Assembly: GCF_003574965.1 (NCBI RefSeq)
Contig: NZ_CP032317.1
Location: 2,728,001 to 2,792,000 of the forward strand
Length of the DNA stretch: 64,000 bases
Direction: 5' to 3'
Source: Hymenobacter oligotrophus
GTDB lineage: Bacteria > Bacteroidota > Bacteroidia > Cytophagales > Hymenobacteraceae
Every line of letters begins with the position of its first letter. The first letter of the stretch is position 1. The notes under the pieces are model-generated. The model did no database searches. It saw only the letters and a list, made by a program, of their open reading frames with translations, and was not told where the DNA came from. Below are positions 7,888-16,571 of the stretch, piece by piece. A program made the translations under genes and the position numbers.

Positions 7888-9543
7888 TTAATCCACCAGC
7901 ACGCCGATGTAGTAATTAAAGGTGTCGACTTCGAGGTTGTCGCGGGTGGCGCCGGGCAGGTCGATGGGCTCGAAGCGGGTGGTGGGCTGCACAAAGCGGT
8001 ACTCGCCGCCTTTCAGCCGCACGCGCACGGGCATATCGAAGCCGGGCACATCGGCTACCCAGCGGGCCAGGGTTTGGTTGTTTTCGAAGCGCACCTCCAG
8101 CGTGGGCAGGCCGGGGTGGCGCAGGTACTGATCGAACACTTTGGTGAGGTTGCGGCCGCTTTGCTGGTTGACGTAGCCAATGACTTGCTCGGCCGTGACG
8201 GTTTGGTGGTAAAACTGCTGCCCCAAGCCACGTAGAATCTGCCGCCACTGCTCGTCGTTGCTGATGATGGTGCGCACCATGTTCAGCACGTTGGCGCCCT
8301 TGTCGTACATGTCGCCGGAGCCCTCGCGGTTTACGCCGTAGGTGCCGATGATGGGCGCATCGTTCTGGATGTTGCGGCGCTGGCCGTGCACGTACTCCTG
8401 CCCGGCTTGCTTACCGAAGAGGCTTTCCGTAAACAACGATTCGGAGTAGCTCGTGAACGACTCGTGAATCCACATGTCGGCAATATCCTTGGCGGTAATG
8501 TTGTTGCCGAACCACTCGTGGCCGCTTTCGTGAATCACGATAAAGTCCCACTTATCGCCCCAGCCGGTGGCCGAGCGGTCTTTGCCTAGATAGCCGTTCT
8601 GGTACTTGTTGCCGTAGGCCACGGCGCTTTGGTGCTCCATGCCGAGGTGCGGCGTTTCCACGAGCTTGTAGCCGTCTTCGTAGAAAGGGTACGGCCCAAA
8701 CCAGTGCTCGAACGACTTGAGCATGGGCTTGACGTTGGCGCCAAATTGCTTGCGGGCTTTCGCGAGGTTTTCGGGCAGTACCCAATAGTCGAGCGTCAGC
8801 TTGCCTTTTTCGCCCTGGTACGTATCGTCGAAATGCTCGTAGTTGGCCACGTTCAGGGCCACGTCGTAGTTGTTGATGGGGTTCGAGACAAACCAATCAA
8901 AGCGCGTGGCACCGCCCTTCAGCTTGGTGGTTTTGCGCAGGCGGCCGTTCGAAATATCCTTCAGGCCTTTGGGCACCGTTACGCTGATGAGCATGCTGTC
9001 GGGCTCGTCGGACTGATGGTCTTTGGTGGGCCACCAAATGCTGGCGCCAATGCCCTGGCAGGCCGTAGCTACCCAGGGCTGGCCCTTGCCGTGCTCCGCA
9101 AACACAAAGCCGCCGTCCCAGGGGGCGTGTTGGGCCACGGTAGGGTTGCCTGAGTAGTACACCCGAAACTCGTCGCGGGTGCCTTGTTTAATTGGCTGCG
9201 GAAACGTAACGAACACCGCGTTGAACTCTCGCTTGAAAGGCAGCTCCTGGCCGCGGTACACCACCCGATCAACCTTCAGGTTGGCAAACAGATCGAACTG
9301 CAGGCGCGTGAAATCCTGCGTGGCCGCAAACCGAAACAGGTTGGAGCCACTGATGTAGCGCTTGGCCACGTCGAGTTTTACATCGAGGTGGTAGTACTGC
9401 ACGTCGTAGCAGCTGCGGGGTGGCGTAAGCGAACCGCGCAGCGAGTCGGCGCGCGTGAAGGCAGGCTTGGGCTGCATGAGCTGAGCAGCGCCTAGGTGCG
9501 GCAGCGCTAGTACGGCCAGGAAGCAGAGCATGGCTCTGAGCAT
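7888..9543 (-). CDS. M1 family zinc metallopeptidase
   Basis: A 551-residue secreted aminopeptidase-like protein. A signal peptide is evident (MLRAMLCFLAVLALPHLGAA). The exopeptidase-type motif GMEHQ is at 301-305 and the zinc motif HESGHEW at 338-344 (H338, E339, H342), with the third ligand Glu in WIHES (E361). Length and order match the short M1 peptidases of Bacteroidota, which lack the large helical C-terminal domain of PepN/ERAP. It probably cleaves peptides in the periplasm or at the surface. The gene is monocistronic, with a 360-bp repeat-bearing gap downstream. Confidence 0.93.
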   Translation of the reverse strand: MLRAMLCFLAVLALPHLGAAQLMQPKPAFTRADSLRGSLTPPRSCYDVQYYHLDVKLDVAKRYISGSNLFRFAATQDFTRLQFDLFANLKVDRVVYRGQELPFKREFNAVFVTFPQPIKQGTRDEFRVYYSGNPTVAQHAPWDGGFVFAEHGKGQPWVATACQGIGASIWWPTKDHQSDEPDSMLISVTVPKGLKDISNGRLRKTTKLKGGATRFDWFVSNPINNYDVALNVANYEHFDDTYQGEKGKLTLDYWVLPENLAKARKQFGANVKPMLKSFEHWFGPYPFYEDGYKLVETPHLGMEHQSAVAYGNKYQNGYLGKDRSATGWGDKWDFIVIHESGHEWFGNNITAKDIADMWIHESFTSYSESLFTESLFGKQAGQEYVHGQRRNIQNDAPIIGTYGVNREGSGDMYDKGANVLNMVRTIISNDEQWRQILRGLGQQFYHQTVTAEQVIGYVNQQSGRNLTKVFDQYLRHPGLPTLEVRFENNQTLARWVADVPGFDMPVRVRLKGGEYRFVQPTTRFEPIDLPGATRDNLEVDTFNYYIGVLVD

Positions 9544-9829
9544 GAAGCAAAAGGTTTAGGAAGAGAATAGGCGAAAGAACCCGGCTGCCAAGGTAAGTTG
9601 CGCACGCGCCGTTTGCGCCCACCGACCTAGGGCATTCGCAGCACAGGCACCCATACCAGCATGGCCTCGCAGGGGGTGCTTATGATTGCCGTCAACAACC
9701 TACCGATTGCTCCGTGACTTCAAAGACTTAAAACGATCATTCCTCGATGCTGGCCGCGGCTGTTGCAACAACGCCCGCAGTATTGTTTAACAACGCATCA
9801 GACAAGTAAACAAGTTTAGCAAAGGGGTA

Positions 9830-9843
9830 GTAAACGCGTTTAC
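9830..9843. promoter_or_regulatory. Perfect palindrome GTAAACGCGTTTAC, LacI-type operator candidate
   Basis: A 14-bp perfect palindrome of the form typical for LacI/GalR-family operators. It lies 125 bp upstream of the EamA promoter elements and about 290 bp upstream of the M1 peptidase start, inside a 470-bp divergent gap that otherwise holds no recognised feature. Confidence 0.45.
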
Positions 9844-9944
9844 GTATGGCGCATGGTCACTTTATCGCCTTGGCACGTTGGCAAAGATGGCTCCGGCGAG
9901 GCGCTTTAGCTGCACACCGTAGGTCAAGTTTGGCAAGAAACAGG

Positions 9945-9975
9945 TTGGATGCCGCCAAGCAGCCCGCTACGTTTG
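9945..9975 (+). promoter_or_regulatory. Bacteroidota-type promoter for the EamA transporter
   Basis: TTG at 9945-9947 and TACGTTTG at 9968-9975, spaced by 20 bp, match the -33/-7 (TTG / TAnnTTTG) consensus. They sit about 60 bp upstream of the preferred start codon. Confidence 0.6.
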
Positions 9976-10036
9976 CGCCCACTTCGTAGAAGGCTCCGGT
10001 TGTCCGCTACTGTAGGTGTCGATTCGCGCTGTTGTT

Positions 10037-11014
10037 ATGTCTGCTACTGCTGTTTCTGCCCGCCCTGCGCCCGTGCTCGTTGGCGCGGCGCTGCTGGCGC
10101 TTTATTTGATTTGGGGCTCCACGTACCTGGCCACCAAAACAGCCCTCACGGCCTGGCCGCCGTTTTTGCTATCGGGAGTGCGCTATCTGCTGGCCGGGGG
10201 CGTGCAATACGCCGTAATTCGGCTGAGCGGCGCGGCGGCCCCAAGCCGGCAAGACTGGGCGCGGGCCGCTGTAGTGGGCATTTGCCTGCCGCTGTTCGGC
10301 AACGGCGGCACCACGTTTTCGCAACAGTACATCCCGTCGGGGCTGGCGGCGCTGCTGGTGGCCACGGTGCCCATGTTTCTGGCCGTGCTGGGCTGGTGGA
10401 GCGGCCTCACGCCCAAGCCCACAGCCAAGGTGATGCTGGGCCTGGGCCTGGGACTGGGTGGCATGTACTTGCTGGCCAGCACCAAAACCACGGCCCCCGT
10501 GTTGATACCTGGTCACCCCGGCATAGGCGTGGTGGCGGTGCTGCTGGCGGCGTTTATGTGGTCGGTGGGCTCGTTGTATTCCAAGAAAAACCCCATCGGC
10601 GGTTCGCCTTTTCTGGGCGTGGGCATGCAAATGATTTGCGGCGGGTTTTTCTTGCTGATTGCCGGCCTGCTGCACGGCGAAGCGCCGCGTTTTCACCTAG
10701 GCGGCATCACGCCCAAAGCGTGGTTTGCCTTTGCTTACCTCGTTACGTTTGGCTCGTGGATAGCCTTTTCGGCGTACATCTGGCTGCTGCGGGTGGTGGA
10801 GCCGGCGTTGGCGGGTACCTACGCCTTCGTGAACCCCGTGGTGGCCGTGCTGCTGGGCTGGGCGTTTGCGGGCGAGGCCCTGAACGTGCAAATGACCGGC
10901 GGCGCCCTGCTGATTGTGCTGGCCGTGATGCTGGTGGTGCTGGGCGGCCGCAAAACATCGGCACCGCAACCCGCGCCGGCCGGTGAGCATCAGCTGGCTG
11001 ATGTGGAGGATTGA
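10037..11014 (+). CDS. EamA/DMT-superfamily transporter
   Basis: A 325-residue inner-membrane protein with about ten hydrophobic segments in two EamA repeats. The first begins LLALYLIWGSTYLATKTAL, a hallmark of the 10-TMS drug/metabolite exporters (YedA/RhaT type). The second half starts near residue 165 (AAFMWSVGSLYSKKN) and ends with GEALNVQMTGGALLIVLAV. The substrate is unknown; relatives export amino acids or metabolites. The start at 10037 is preferred over 10016 because it begins just ahead of the conserved first segment and fits the promoter spacing. A strong terminator follows at 11081-11116. Confidence 0.92.
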   Translation: MSATAVSARPAPVLVGAALLALYLIWGSTYLATKTALTAWPPFLLSGVRYLLAGGVQYAVIRLSGAAAPSRQDWARAAVVGICLPLFGNGGTTFSQQYIPSGLAALLVATVPMFLAVLGWWSGLTPKPTAKVMLGLGLGLGGMYLLASTKTTAPVLIPGHPGIGVVAVLLAAFMWSVGSLYSKKNPIGGSPFLGVGMQMICGGFFLLIAGLLHGEAPRFHLGGITPKAWFAFAYLVTFGSWIAFSAYIWLLRVVEPALAGTYAFVNPVVAVLLGWAFAGEALNVQMTGGALLIVLAVMLVVLGGRKTSAPQPAPAGEHQLADVED

Positions 11015-11080
11015 GCCCGCGCCCTAGGTGCCAGCGGCGGCAAGTGCCGGCAACATCAGCAACGATTTCGTTCTGACGGC

Positions 11081-11116
11081 AGCGGGGCCACCGAACTCTC
11101 GTTCGGTGGCCCCGCT
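11081..11116 (+). terminator. EamA transporter terminator
   Basis: AGCGGGGCCACCGAA pairs with TTCGGTGGCCCCGCT; the stem is followed by TGGTTTTTG. Confidence 0.85.
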
Positions 11117-11160
11117 TGGTTTTTGCTCCGGCATGACGCCTTGGGTAAACAACGACCAGT

Positions 11161-11204
11161 CAACCACCCCTAGCCCCTCCTCATCTGAGGAGGGGAACTA
11201 GCTT
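11161..11204 (+). repeat. 44-bp dispersed hairpin repeat, copy B
   Basis: Same orientation as, and one mismatch from, the element at 7798-7841. It lies just past the stop of the leftward universal stress protein gene, where its hairpin could also act as a terminator. Confidence 0.85.
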
Positions 11205-11220
11205 TAGCCAACCTAGGCTT

Positions 11221-12102
11221 TTACGCCATCACGGCCGCCTTTAGCGGAGTAGCCAGCTGCTGGGCGCAATGCTCGCAGCAATAGGCGGTTTGCTGCTCGG
11301 GCTGGCGCAACACCAGCACCGGAATGCGGGTGTGGTAGGCGCGGGTTTTGGTGTAGCACACGTCGAAGAAGCGGCGGAGCAGGCTTATGTCGGCGGGGGC
11401 AAACACGAGCAACTGGGCCTGCATGTTGGCGCAAAACTCGCTTATGCCCTCCAGCGGGTCGTCGTCGAGCACCAGTTTGCTGCCAATGTTTGCGGTGGGC
11501 AGCTCCGTGCGGATCAGCTGCATACCACGCTTCACGCTGATCAGCTCCGGCAAATCGAGGCGTTGGTAGAAGTGCACCAGCTGCAGCTGCGCGCTCAGGC
11601 CCAGCACCAGGTCGTTCAGGCCGGGCAGGGTGGTTTTGTCGAGGCGGCCGAAATCGGCCATAAAAGCCAAGCGCGCGGGCAAAGTGCGCGCACCGGGCGG
11701 CACCACCAGCACCGGGCAGCTGGCCAGCTCGGCAATGCGAATGGCGTGGTTGCCGCTAATGGCTTCTTCGCCGCAGTCGAGGTGCTCGAGGTTCATCACC
11801 ACCAAATCGGCTGCGTAAGCGTCGATTACCTCCTGAATGCGGTCGTGCAGGCAGCCCGTGCGCACGGTGTGGCGGTAGCGGATGCGGCGGCCATCCTGGC
11901 GCACCAGCTGCACGTAGCGCAGGCGCTCGGCCAGCGTTTCGAGGCGCTTTTGGTAGTCGGCGGTTTCGGAGGCCGCAAGCTGCCCGTGGTGGCAATACAG
12001 CAGTACTACTTCGGCACCTAGGCGCACGGCCAATTTGTTGGCATACACCAAGGTATGCTCAGCCGCAGCAGTCAGGTCGACGGGAACGAGGATGGTTTTC
12101 AT
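11221..12102 (-). CDS. Universal stress protein (tandem UspA)
   Basis: A 293-residue cytoplasmic protein with two UspA-like halves. The first starts MKTILVPVDLTAAAEHTLVYANKLA (classic UspA strand 1 and helix 1) and carries VVMNLEHLD and HAIRIAELASCPVLVVPPGA. The second half is divergent and ends VCYTKTRAYHTRIPVLVLRQ; I do not see a full GxxGxxxxGS ATP-binding motif. Such proteins follow respiratory or redox gene clusters in many Bacteroidota. Here the gene lies 53 bp downstream of the SafE gene in the cbb3 cluster and may be co-transcribed. Confidence 0.88.
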   Translation of the reverse strand: MKTILVPVDLTAAAEHTLVYANKLAVRLGAEVVLLYCHHGQLAASETADYQKRLETLAERLRYVQLVRQDGRRIRYRHTVRTGCLHDRIQEVIDAYAADLVVMNLEHLDCGEEAISGNHAIRIAELASCPVLVVPPGARTLPARLAFMADFGRLDKTTLPGLNDLVLGLSAQLQLVHFYQRLDLPELISVKRGMQLIRTELPTANIGSKLVLDDDPLEGISEFCANMQAQLLVFAPADISLLRRFFDVCYTKTRAYHTRIPVLVLRQPEQQTAYCCEHCAQQLATPLKAAVMA

Positions 12103-12155
12103 CAGGCGGAGCGGCTAGGGAAAAGCGTAGGTATCGAGAGAGAAAAAAGCACCGG

Positions 12156-12905
12156 CTACTTGGCCGGGGCTGCGTGGCAAACCGAAATGGTGGCCGGCGC
12201 GTGGCCGGCGGCTGGGTGGTAGCTGGCCGGCTGGCCGTTGGCCACCTGCGGGCTCAGGTACGGAATGCCCAGCCCCAGCCCGCGCACAATAAACAGCACC
12301 GCCATGGCCGTGGCCACCACCGGCACGGCCTGCCGCAGCCGGGCGCGCCACTGCAGCGGCACCAGCCGCCCCGTGAGCGACAAAGCCAGCATGAGCGGCA
12401 GCGTCCCCAGGCCAAACAAGGCCATGTATATGGCGGCCCCGCCCACGCCGGGCGCGCTCAGGGCGCCGGCCAGGGCCAGGTACACTAGGCCGCAGGGCAG
12501 CAAGCCATTCAGCACGCCGCTCATGTACAACGCACTCAGGGAAGGGCGCTGAAAAAAGTAAGCCAGGGTTTGCTTCAGGCGGACCAGCACGCGGTCGAGG
12601 CCCAGAGCAGCGGCCGCCCGGCCGGTGTAGCGCTCCGGCACGGCCACGAGCAGCAAAATCAGCAGGCCCGAGGCAATGGAAAGGCCCTGCTGCACCCCCG
12701 CCACCCGCAGCGACTGCCCCACCAGCCCGGCCAGGGCCCCGAGCGTGGCATAGGTGCTTACGCGCCCTAGGTTGTAGAGCACGCGGCCCACCACGTAGCG
12801 GCTGCCCCCCTGCCCCGCGCCCGGCAAGGCCAGCGCAATGGCGCCGCACATGCCCACGCAGTGGAAGCTGCCCAGAAGCCCAAAAAGAAAACCTGCCCAG
12901 AGCAT
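12156..12905 (-). CDS. Sulfite exporter TauE/SafE-like membrane protein, cbb3-cluster member
   Basis: A 249-residue polytopic membrane protein of the DsbD_2/SafE-like family. It starts MLWAGFLFGLLGSFHCVGMCGAIAL: the HCVGMCG signature is shared with copper-handling proteins found at the end of ccoNOQP-GHIS clusters, and its Cys pair may bind copper or transfer electrons. A second signature, GVLNGLLPCGLVYLALAGAL, is near residue 135. The role in copper delivery to the oxidase is inferred from family and position. It follows fixH, from which a hairpin at 12990-13027 separates it. Confidence 0.88.
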   Translation of the reverse strand: MLWAGFLFGLLGSFHCVGMCGAIALALPGAGQGGSRYVVGRVLYNLGRVSTYATLGALAGLVGQSLRVAGVQQGLSIASGLLILLLVAVPERYTGRAAAALGLDRVLVRLKQTLAYFFQRPSLSALYMSGVLNGLLPCGLVYLALAGALSAPGVGGAAIYMALFGLGTLPLMLALSLTGRLVPLQWRARLRQAVPVVATAMAVLFIVRGLGLGIPYLSPQVANGQPASYHPAAGHAPATISVCHAAPAK

Positions 12906-12989
12906 GGGGCTTATGTGCTAATGTGATTGAATGAGCTGATGCGCTACTACCTGGGTAGTGGGCGGCGTCAGCGGTTTGGCCAAAACGCA

Positions 12990-13027
12990 CCGAGGTGCTA
13001 GCGAAGGCAAGTTCGCTAGCACCTCGG
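12990..13027 (-). terminator. Hairpin between fixH and the SafE-like gene
   Basis: CCGAGGTGCTAGCGA pairs with its complement at 13013-13027. It lies 20 bp past the fixH stop and 85 bp before the next start, so it may terminate the ccoG-fixH transcript or attenuate readthrough. Confidence 0.6.
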
Positions 13028-13046
13028 CAGGCAACCATGACGAAAA

Positions 13047-13532
13047 TCAGTTCGCGACGGTGATATTTTTCTCCACAAAATACGCTTGGCCGGCAGCCTC
13101 AAAATCGAGGCGGATGCGCCAGTAGCCCGGCTTGAGCTTGGCCGTGCTCAGGCGCTGCGTGCCGGTGGCATCGGCTTGCAAGGGCACGGCAAAGTCGAGC
13201 GTCTGGTCGGAGGGCCGGAAGAACTGCACCTTGCCGGTGGCCTGTTGGCCAGCCAAGTTGGCGGGCAGCTGCAGGGTCAGCTCGTCGGTAGCCGCGTCGA
13301 AGGCTACGTCAACGGCGCCGGGCAGGGCGTTGGTGCGCGCCACGGCATCCATGCGTTGCTGGTGGCGCAGCTCCTGCTGGTAATAGTCCTTGCTGACGAG
13401 GTCGACCTGCGTGCTCATGGCCTGCTTAACCATGTAGCCGATAAACAGGGCAAACAGCACGAAGGCGGCAACGATGGCGTAGGGCCAGAGGCTGCGTTGT
13501 GGAGCGGGTTTATTCACGGTGAGGGAGGTCAT
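13047..13532 (-). CDS. fixH: FixH/CcoH-like cbb3 oxidase assembly protein
   Basis: A 161-residue single-pass membrane protein. A cytoplasmic basic N terminus precedes a transmembrane segment (about residues 18-37, YAIVAAFVLFALFIGYMVK), followed by VSKDYYQQELRHQQRM, the conserved FixH KDYY motif, and a periplasmic beta domain with LKPGYWRIRLDFEAAGQAYFVEK. FixH/CcoH helps assemble cbb3-type cytochrome oxidase and associates with it in the membrane. It follows ccoG after a 258-bp gap that contains a long repeat element (13554-13777). Confidence 0.93.
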   Translation of the reverse strand: MTSLTVNKPAPQRSLWPYAIVAAFVLFALFIGYMVKQAMSTQVDLVSKDYYQQELRHQQRMDAVARTNALPGAVDVAFDAATDELTLQLPANLAGQQATGKVQFFRPSDQTLDFAVPLQADATGTQRLSTAKLKPGYWRIRLDFEAAGQAYFVEKNITVAN

Positions 13533-13553
13533 GAGGGGAGGAGTAATTTACAG

Positions 13554-13777
13554 CTGTCATCCTGAACATTCTGCGCATCAAGCAGAGACGAAGCGGAGTG
13601 AAGGACCTTCTCACGCTTGAACGATGCGCCTGGGTCGGCGAACCTCGCCCCTCTCCTACGGAGAAGAGTAGACGCTATGTCTTTGGTGCGCCAGTTGCCT
13701 CGGCCTCGCGCGGCATCATCACCTAGGCGCAACCGGGCTGGCGTGATAAGGTCCTTCGCTTGGGCTCAGGATGACAG
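13554..13777. repeat. Inverted-repeat element between ccoG and fixH
   Basis: The element starts CTGTCATCCTGAAC and ends GCTCAGGATGACAG. Internal arms GAAGGACCTT (near 13600) and AAGGTCCTTC (near 13748) are also inverted. The roughly 220 bp contain no convincing gene. This looks like a REP/MITE-like intergenic element inserted in the cbb3 operon. Confidence 0.65.
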
Positions 13778-13790
13778 ATAAGAAAACCGC

Positions 13791-15206
13791 TTACTGCACC
13801 GGAGCCAAAAACTTGGTTTTTTCTTCGGTTATCAGTTGGCCGCCGCTGTACACCCCGATGCGGATTTGGTTGCTGGTGCGCGTGAGCGCGGCGGTGGGCA
13901 GCTCGGCGAAAAACACCCCTTCCACCATGCCCTGAGCGGGCAGCTTCAGGCCGTTTTGGCCCACCAGCTTCACCGAGCCGTCGGCGGGCTCGAGCACGCG
14001 CACCTCGATGGGCATGGCTTTGTTGGTTTTGTTGATAACCGAGATGTTGTAGAGGTTGGTAACGGTGCCGCGCTCGGTTTTTTGGTACAGCTGGCCGGGG
14101 GTGCGCAGCACGGTGGCATCTACGTTGGAGCGCGTTACCAGCAGGCCCACCATCACGCCAACCAGCAGCAGCAGCACGGCGGTGTAAGCCTTGATCCGGC
14201 CCGTAACCTTGAACTTGGTACCGGCCTCGATGTGCGCCTCCGAGTCGAGGCGAATGAGGCCGTGCGGCTTCTCAATCAAATCCATAATGGAGTTGCACAC
14301 ATCAATGCACGCCGTGCAGTTGATGCACTCCATTTGCTGGGCGCCGTTGCGGATGTCGATGCCCGTGGGGCACACCTGCACGCACTGTTTGCAGTCGATG
14401 CAGTCGCCGGCTTTGCGCTCCTGGTTTTTGCGCAGCTTTTCGCGCGGCTCGCCGCGGCCGTAGTCGTAGGCTACAGTAATGGTGTTCTTATCGAGCATTA
14501 CGCCCTGCAAGCGGCCGTAGGGGCAGGCAATGGTGCACACCTGCTCCCGAAACCGGGCAAACACCGCGTAGAACACGCCCGTGAAGACGACCATCGAGCT
14601 GAGGCCGCCTAGGTGGTTGAGGGGCGAGTCGGTCACGATTTCGACCAAGGCCTCCGAGCCGATGATGTAGGCCAGGAAGGTATTGGCAATCAGAAACGAG
14701 ATGAGCAGGAACACGCTGTGCTTGCCCGTGCGGCGCCAGATTTTGTTCCACGTCCAGTCGGCTTTGGCAAGGGCTTTTTGCTGCGGCGCGTCGCCCTCGA
14801 AGAAGTACTCGACGCGGCGGAACACCATTTCCATGAAGATGGTCTGGGGGCACACCCAGCCGCAGAAAATGCGCCCGTACACCACCGTAAATAGGATGAT
14901 GAACAGGATAAAGGCCATGAAGCCCAGCAGCAGGATAAAGAAATCCTGCGGCCAGAAGATTTGGCCCATGATGATAAACTTGCGCTCAACCACGTTGAGC
15001 ATCAGCACGGGCAAATCGTTGAGGCGCAGCCAGGGGCCGGCAAAAAGCAGCGTGAGCAGGCCGTAGCTTACCCACTTGCGGGCGTTGTACAGCTTGCCGC
15101 TGGGTTTCTTCGGGAAAAGCCATACGCGCTTGCCTTCGGCGTCGATCGTCGAGATAGAGTCGCGGAACGACTCGGCAGCGGCGGGTTTGGTGGCGACGGG
15201 GTTCAT
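13791..15206 (-). CDS. ccoG: CcoG, cbb3 oxidase accessory ferredoxin/cupric reductase
   Basis: A 471-residue membrane protein with several transmembrane segments and two 4Fe-4S clusters: CIDCKQCVQVCPTG and CINCTACIDVC in the middle, preceded by GWVCPQTIFMEMVFRR. A C-terminal Ig-like domain (residues 350-470) carries the DUF4405/FixG-type strands. CcoG reduces Cu(II) to Cu(I) for insertion into the CcoN active site. The start MNPVATKPAAAES (15206) is chosen because upstream codons look non-coding. It sits between ccoP and fixH as in other Bacteroidota clusters. Confidence 0.95.
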   Translation of the reverse strand: MNPVATKPAAAESFRDSISTIDAEGKRVWLFPKKPSGKLYNARKWVSYGLLTLLFAGPWLRLNDLPVLMLNVVERKFIIMGQIFWPQDFFILLLGFMAFILFIILFTVVYGRIFCGWVCPQTIFMEMVFRRVEYFFEGDAPQQKALAKADWTWNKIWRRTGKHSVFLLISFLIANTFLAYIIGSEALVEIVTDSPLNHLGGLSSMVVFTGVFYAVFARFREQVCTIACPYGRLQGVMLDKNTITVAYDYGRGEPREKLRKNQERKAGDCIDCKQCVQVCPTGIDIRNGAQQMECINCTACIDVCNSIMDLIEKPHGLIRLDSEAHIEAGTKFKVTGRIKAYTAVLLLLVGVMVGLLVTRSNVDATVLRTPGQLYQKTERGTVTNLYNISVINKTNKAMPIEVRVLEPADGSVKLVGQNGLKLPAQGMVEGVFFAELPTAALTRTSNQIRIGVYSGGQLITEEKTKFLAPVQ

Positions 15207-15443
15207 CTTCGGGTACGGGAGCCCCACGGCGCGGCAAGCACCTAGGGCGTTATCGGCTACACATTCCGTCGGCCTGCGGCAGGCCAGGCGTGGCCGGGCA
15301 TTTTGCCCTGGCCGTTGCACACTCCCCAAAAGGCCCGCCGCCAACCTAGGGCTGGCGGCTCATCCGAACGCGGGGCTGTGCTGTGAGCGGATGTCGGATG
15401 AACAGCGGGGAGAAGGGTGCCCGCTGCGGGCAGTTGGTGCGTG

Positions 15444-16352
15444 CTACAGCTTAGCTACGGGCTTGCCGCTGGCGGCTTCCTTCTCGCCTTGCGGGGCCTT
15501 GGCGTTGGCCGGGTTGGTGCCCTGAATGCTCAGGATGTACGACGACACCTGCAGCATTTGCTTGCTCGAGAGCTTGCCTTTCCAGGCTACCATGCCCTTG
15601 GTGGTTACGCCGTACTTCACGGTTTTGTACACCTTATTCACCTCGCCGCCGTGCAGCCAGTACTCGTCGGTGAGGTTGGGGCCTACTTTGCCCTCGCCGG
15701 CTTGGCCGTGGCAAGCGGCGCAGTTTTGGGCGAACACGGCCTTACCGGCTTCGATGTCGGCGGCGGCCGTCAGGGTTTTGTAGTCGGTGGGCTTGTTGGG
15801 GTCGTCGTTGGCACCCATTTTGGCGGCCAGCATGGCGGCTTCGGCCATTTCGTGTTGGTACTCGGCGTCGCTCAGCTGGCCGGTTTCCGACACGTGATAG
15901 TGCACGAAGTAAGCAATGCCGAATACGATGGTAACGTAGAAGCCGTACTTCCACCACGGCGGCAGGTCGTTGTCGTACTCCGTGATGCCGTCGTAGTCGT
16001 GGCCGGCCATCACGTCTTCTTTGTACGTGCCCGTCAGGCCCACCGTGTCGCCCAAAAACAGGCCCAGGGCGCGGCCGTACCACGATTCGCGGATGGTTTC
16101 TATCTCGTAAACCTTCTGCAGCAAGGGGCGCATTTGCCACAGCAGGGCAAACAGCATCAACAGCACAAAGATGATCAGCGCGGTGAGGCCGCCCATCAGC
16201 CAGAGCATGGCCCCGAGGCTGGCGCCGCTTTCGGCGGCGGGATTGGCGGCTTCGGCAGCGGCGGCGGTAGCTTCCTGCGCCACGGCGGCCGAGCCGGTGA
16301 AAAGGCTGCTCAGCGCGAGCAGCGTGCCTAGGTACCAGCGGCGCGTTAGCAT
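15444..16352 (-). CDS. ccoP: Cytochrome c oxidase cbb3-type subunit III (CcoP), mono-heme
   Basis: A 302-residue subunit. It begins with a signal-like hydrophobic stretch, then transmembrane segments near residues 48-72 and 137-152. The CcoP N-terminal motif GHDYDGITEYDNDLPPWW lies between the latter two, and a single cytochrome c domain with CAACH near residue 213 and the heme Met in KGMVAW near 253 follows. Proteobacterial CcoP has two CXXCH motifs; only one is present here. It passes electrons from soluble donors to CcoO/CcoN. Its start overlaps the end of ccoQ by 7 bp, so the two are translationally coupled. Confidence 0.95.
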   Translation of the reverse strand: MLTRRWYLGTLLALSSLFTGSAAVAQEATAAAAEAANPAAESGASLGAMLWLMGGLTALIIFVLLMLFALLWQMRPLLQKVYEIETIRESWYGRALGLFLGDTVGLTGTYKEDVMAGHDYDGITEYDNDLPPWWKYGFYVTIVFGIAYFVHYHVSETGQLSDAEYQHEMAEAAMLAAKMGANDDPNKPTDYKTLTAAADIEAGKAVFAQNCAACHGQAGEGKVGPNLTDEYWLHGGEVNKVYKTVKYGVTTKGMVAWKGKLSSKQMLQVSSYILSIQGTNPANAKAPQGEKEAASGKPVAKL

Positions 16353-16546
16353 AGCACACCTCCTTCCGGTTGGGCTTGCGCGGCGTCGTCGGCCTGCAGC
16401 GGGATGTGCTTCATGGCCTGGATATGCTCGCGGCTAACCACGCACACATACACCAGCAGGGCCAGGAAGAAGAGAAAGAAAATGACGAAGGAAATAAGCG
16501 GGTAGATTTCGATTCCGCTGATTGCCTGAAGGACGTTCTTGTACAT
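16346..16546 (-). CDS. ccoQ: CcoQ/FixQ-like cbb3 oxidase small subunit
   Basis: A 66-residue single-pass membrane protein: MYKNVLQAISGIEIYP, then the hydrophobic span LISFVIFFLFFLALLVYVCVV and a short charged tail. Size, topology and position between ccoNO and ccoP identify it as CcoQ, which stabilises the oxidase complex. It overlaps ccoP by 7 bp. An upstream hairpin (16572-16625) separates it from ccoNO. Confidence 0.9.
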   Translation of the reverse strand: MYKNVLQAISGIEIYPLISFVIFFLFFLALLVYVCVVSREHIQAMKHIPLQADDAAQAQPEGGVLC

Positions 16547-16571
16547 AACGCTAGACCTATAGAGGCTTTAG

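Noticed and set aside
7690-11204. CRISPR-like repeats from the 44-bp units
   Set aside because: Only two good copies, 3.3 kb apart, with genes between them; no regular spacers and no cas genes.
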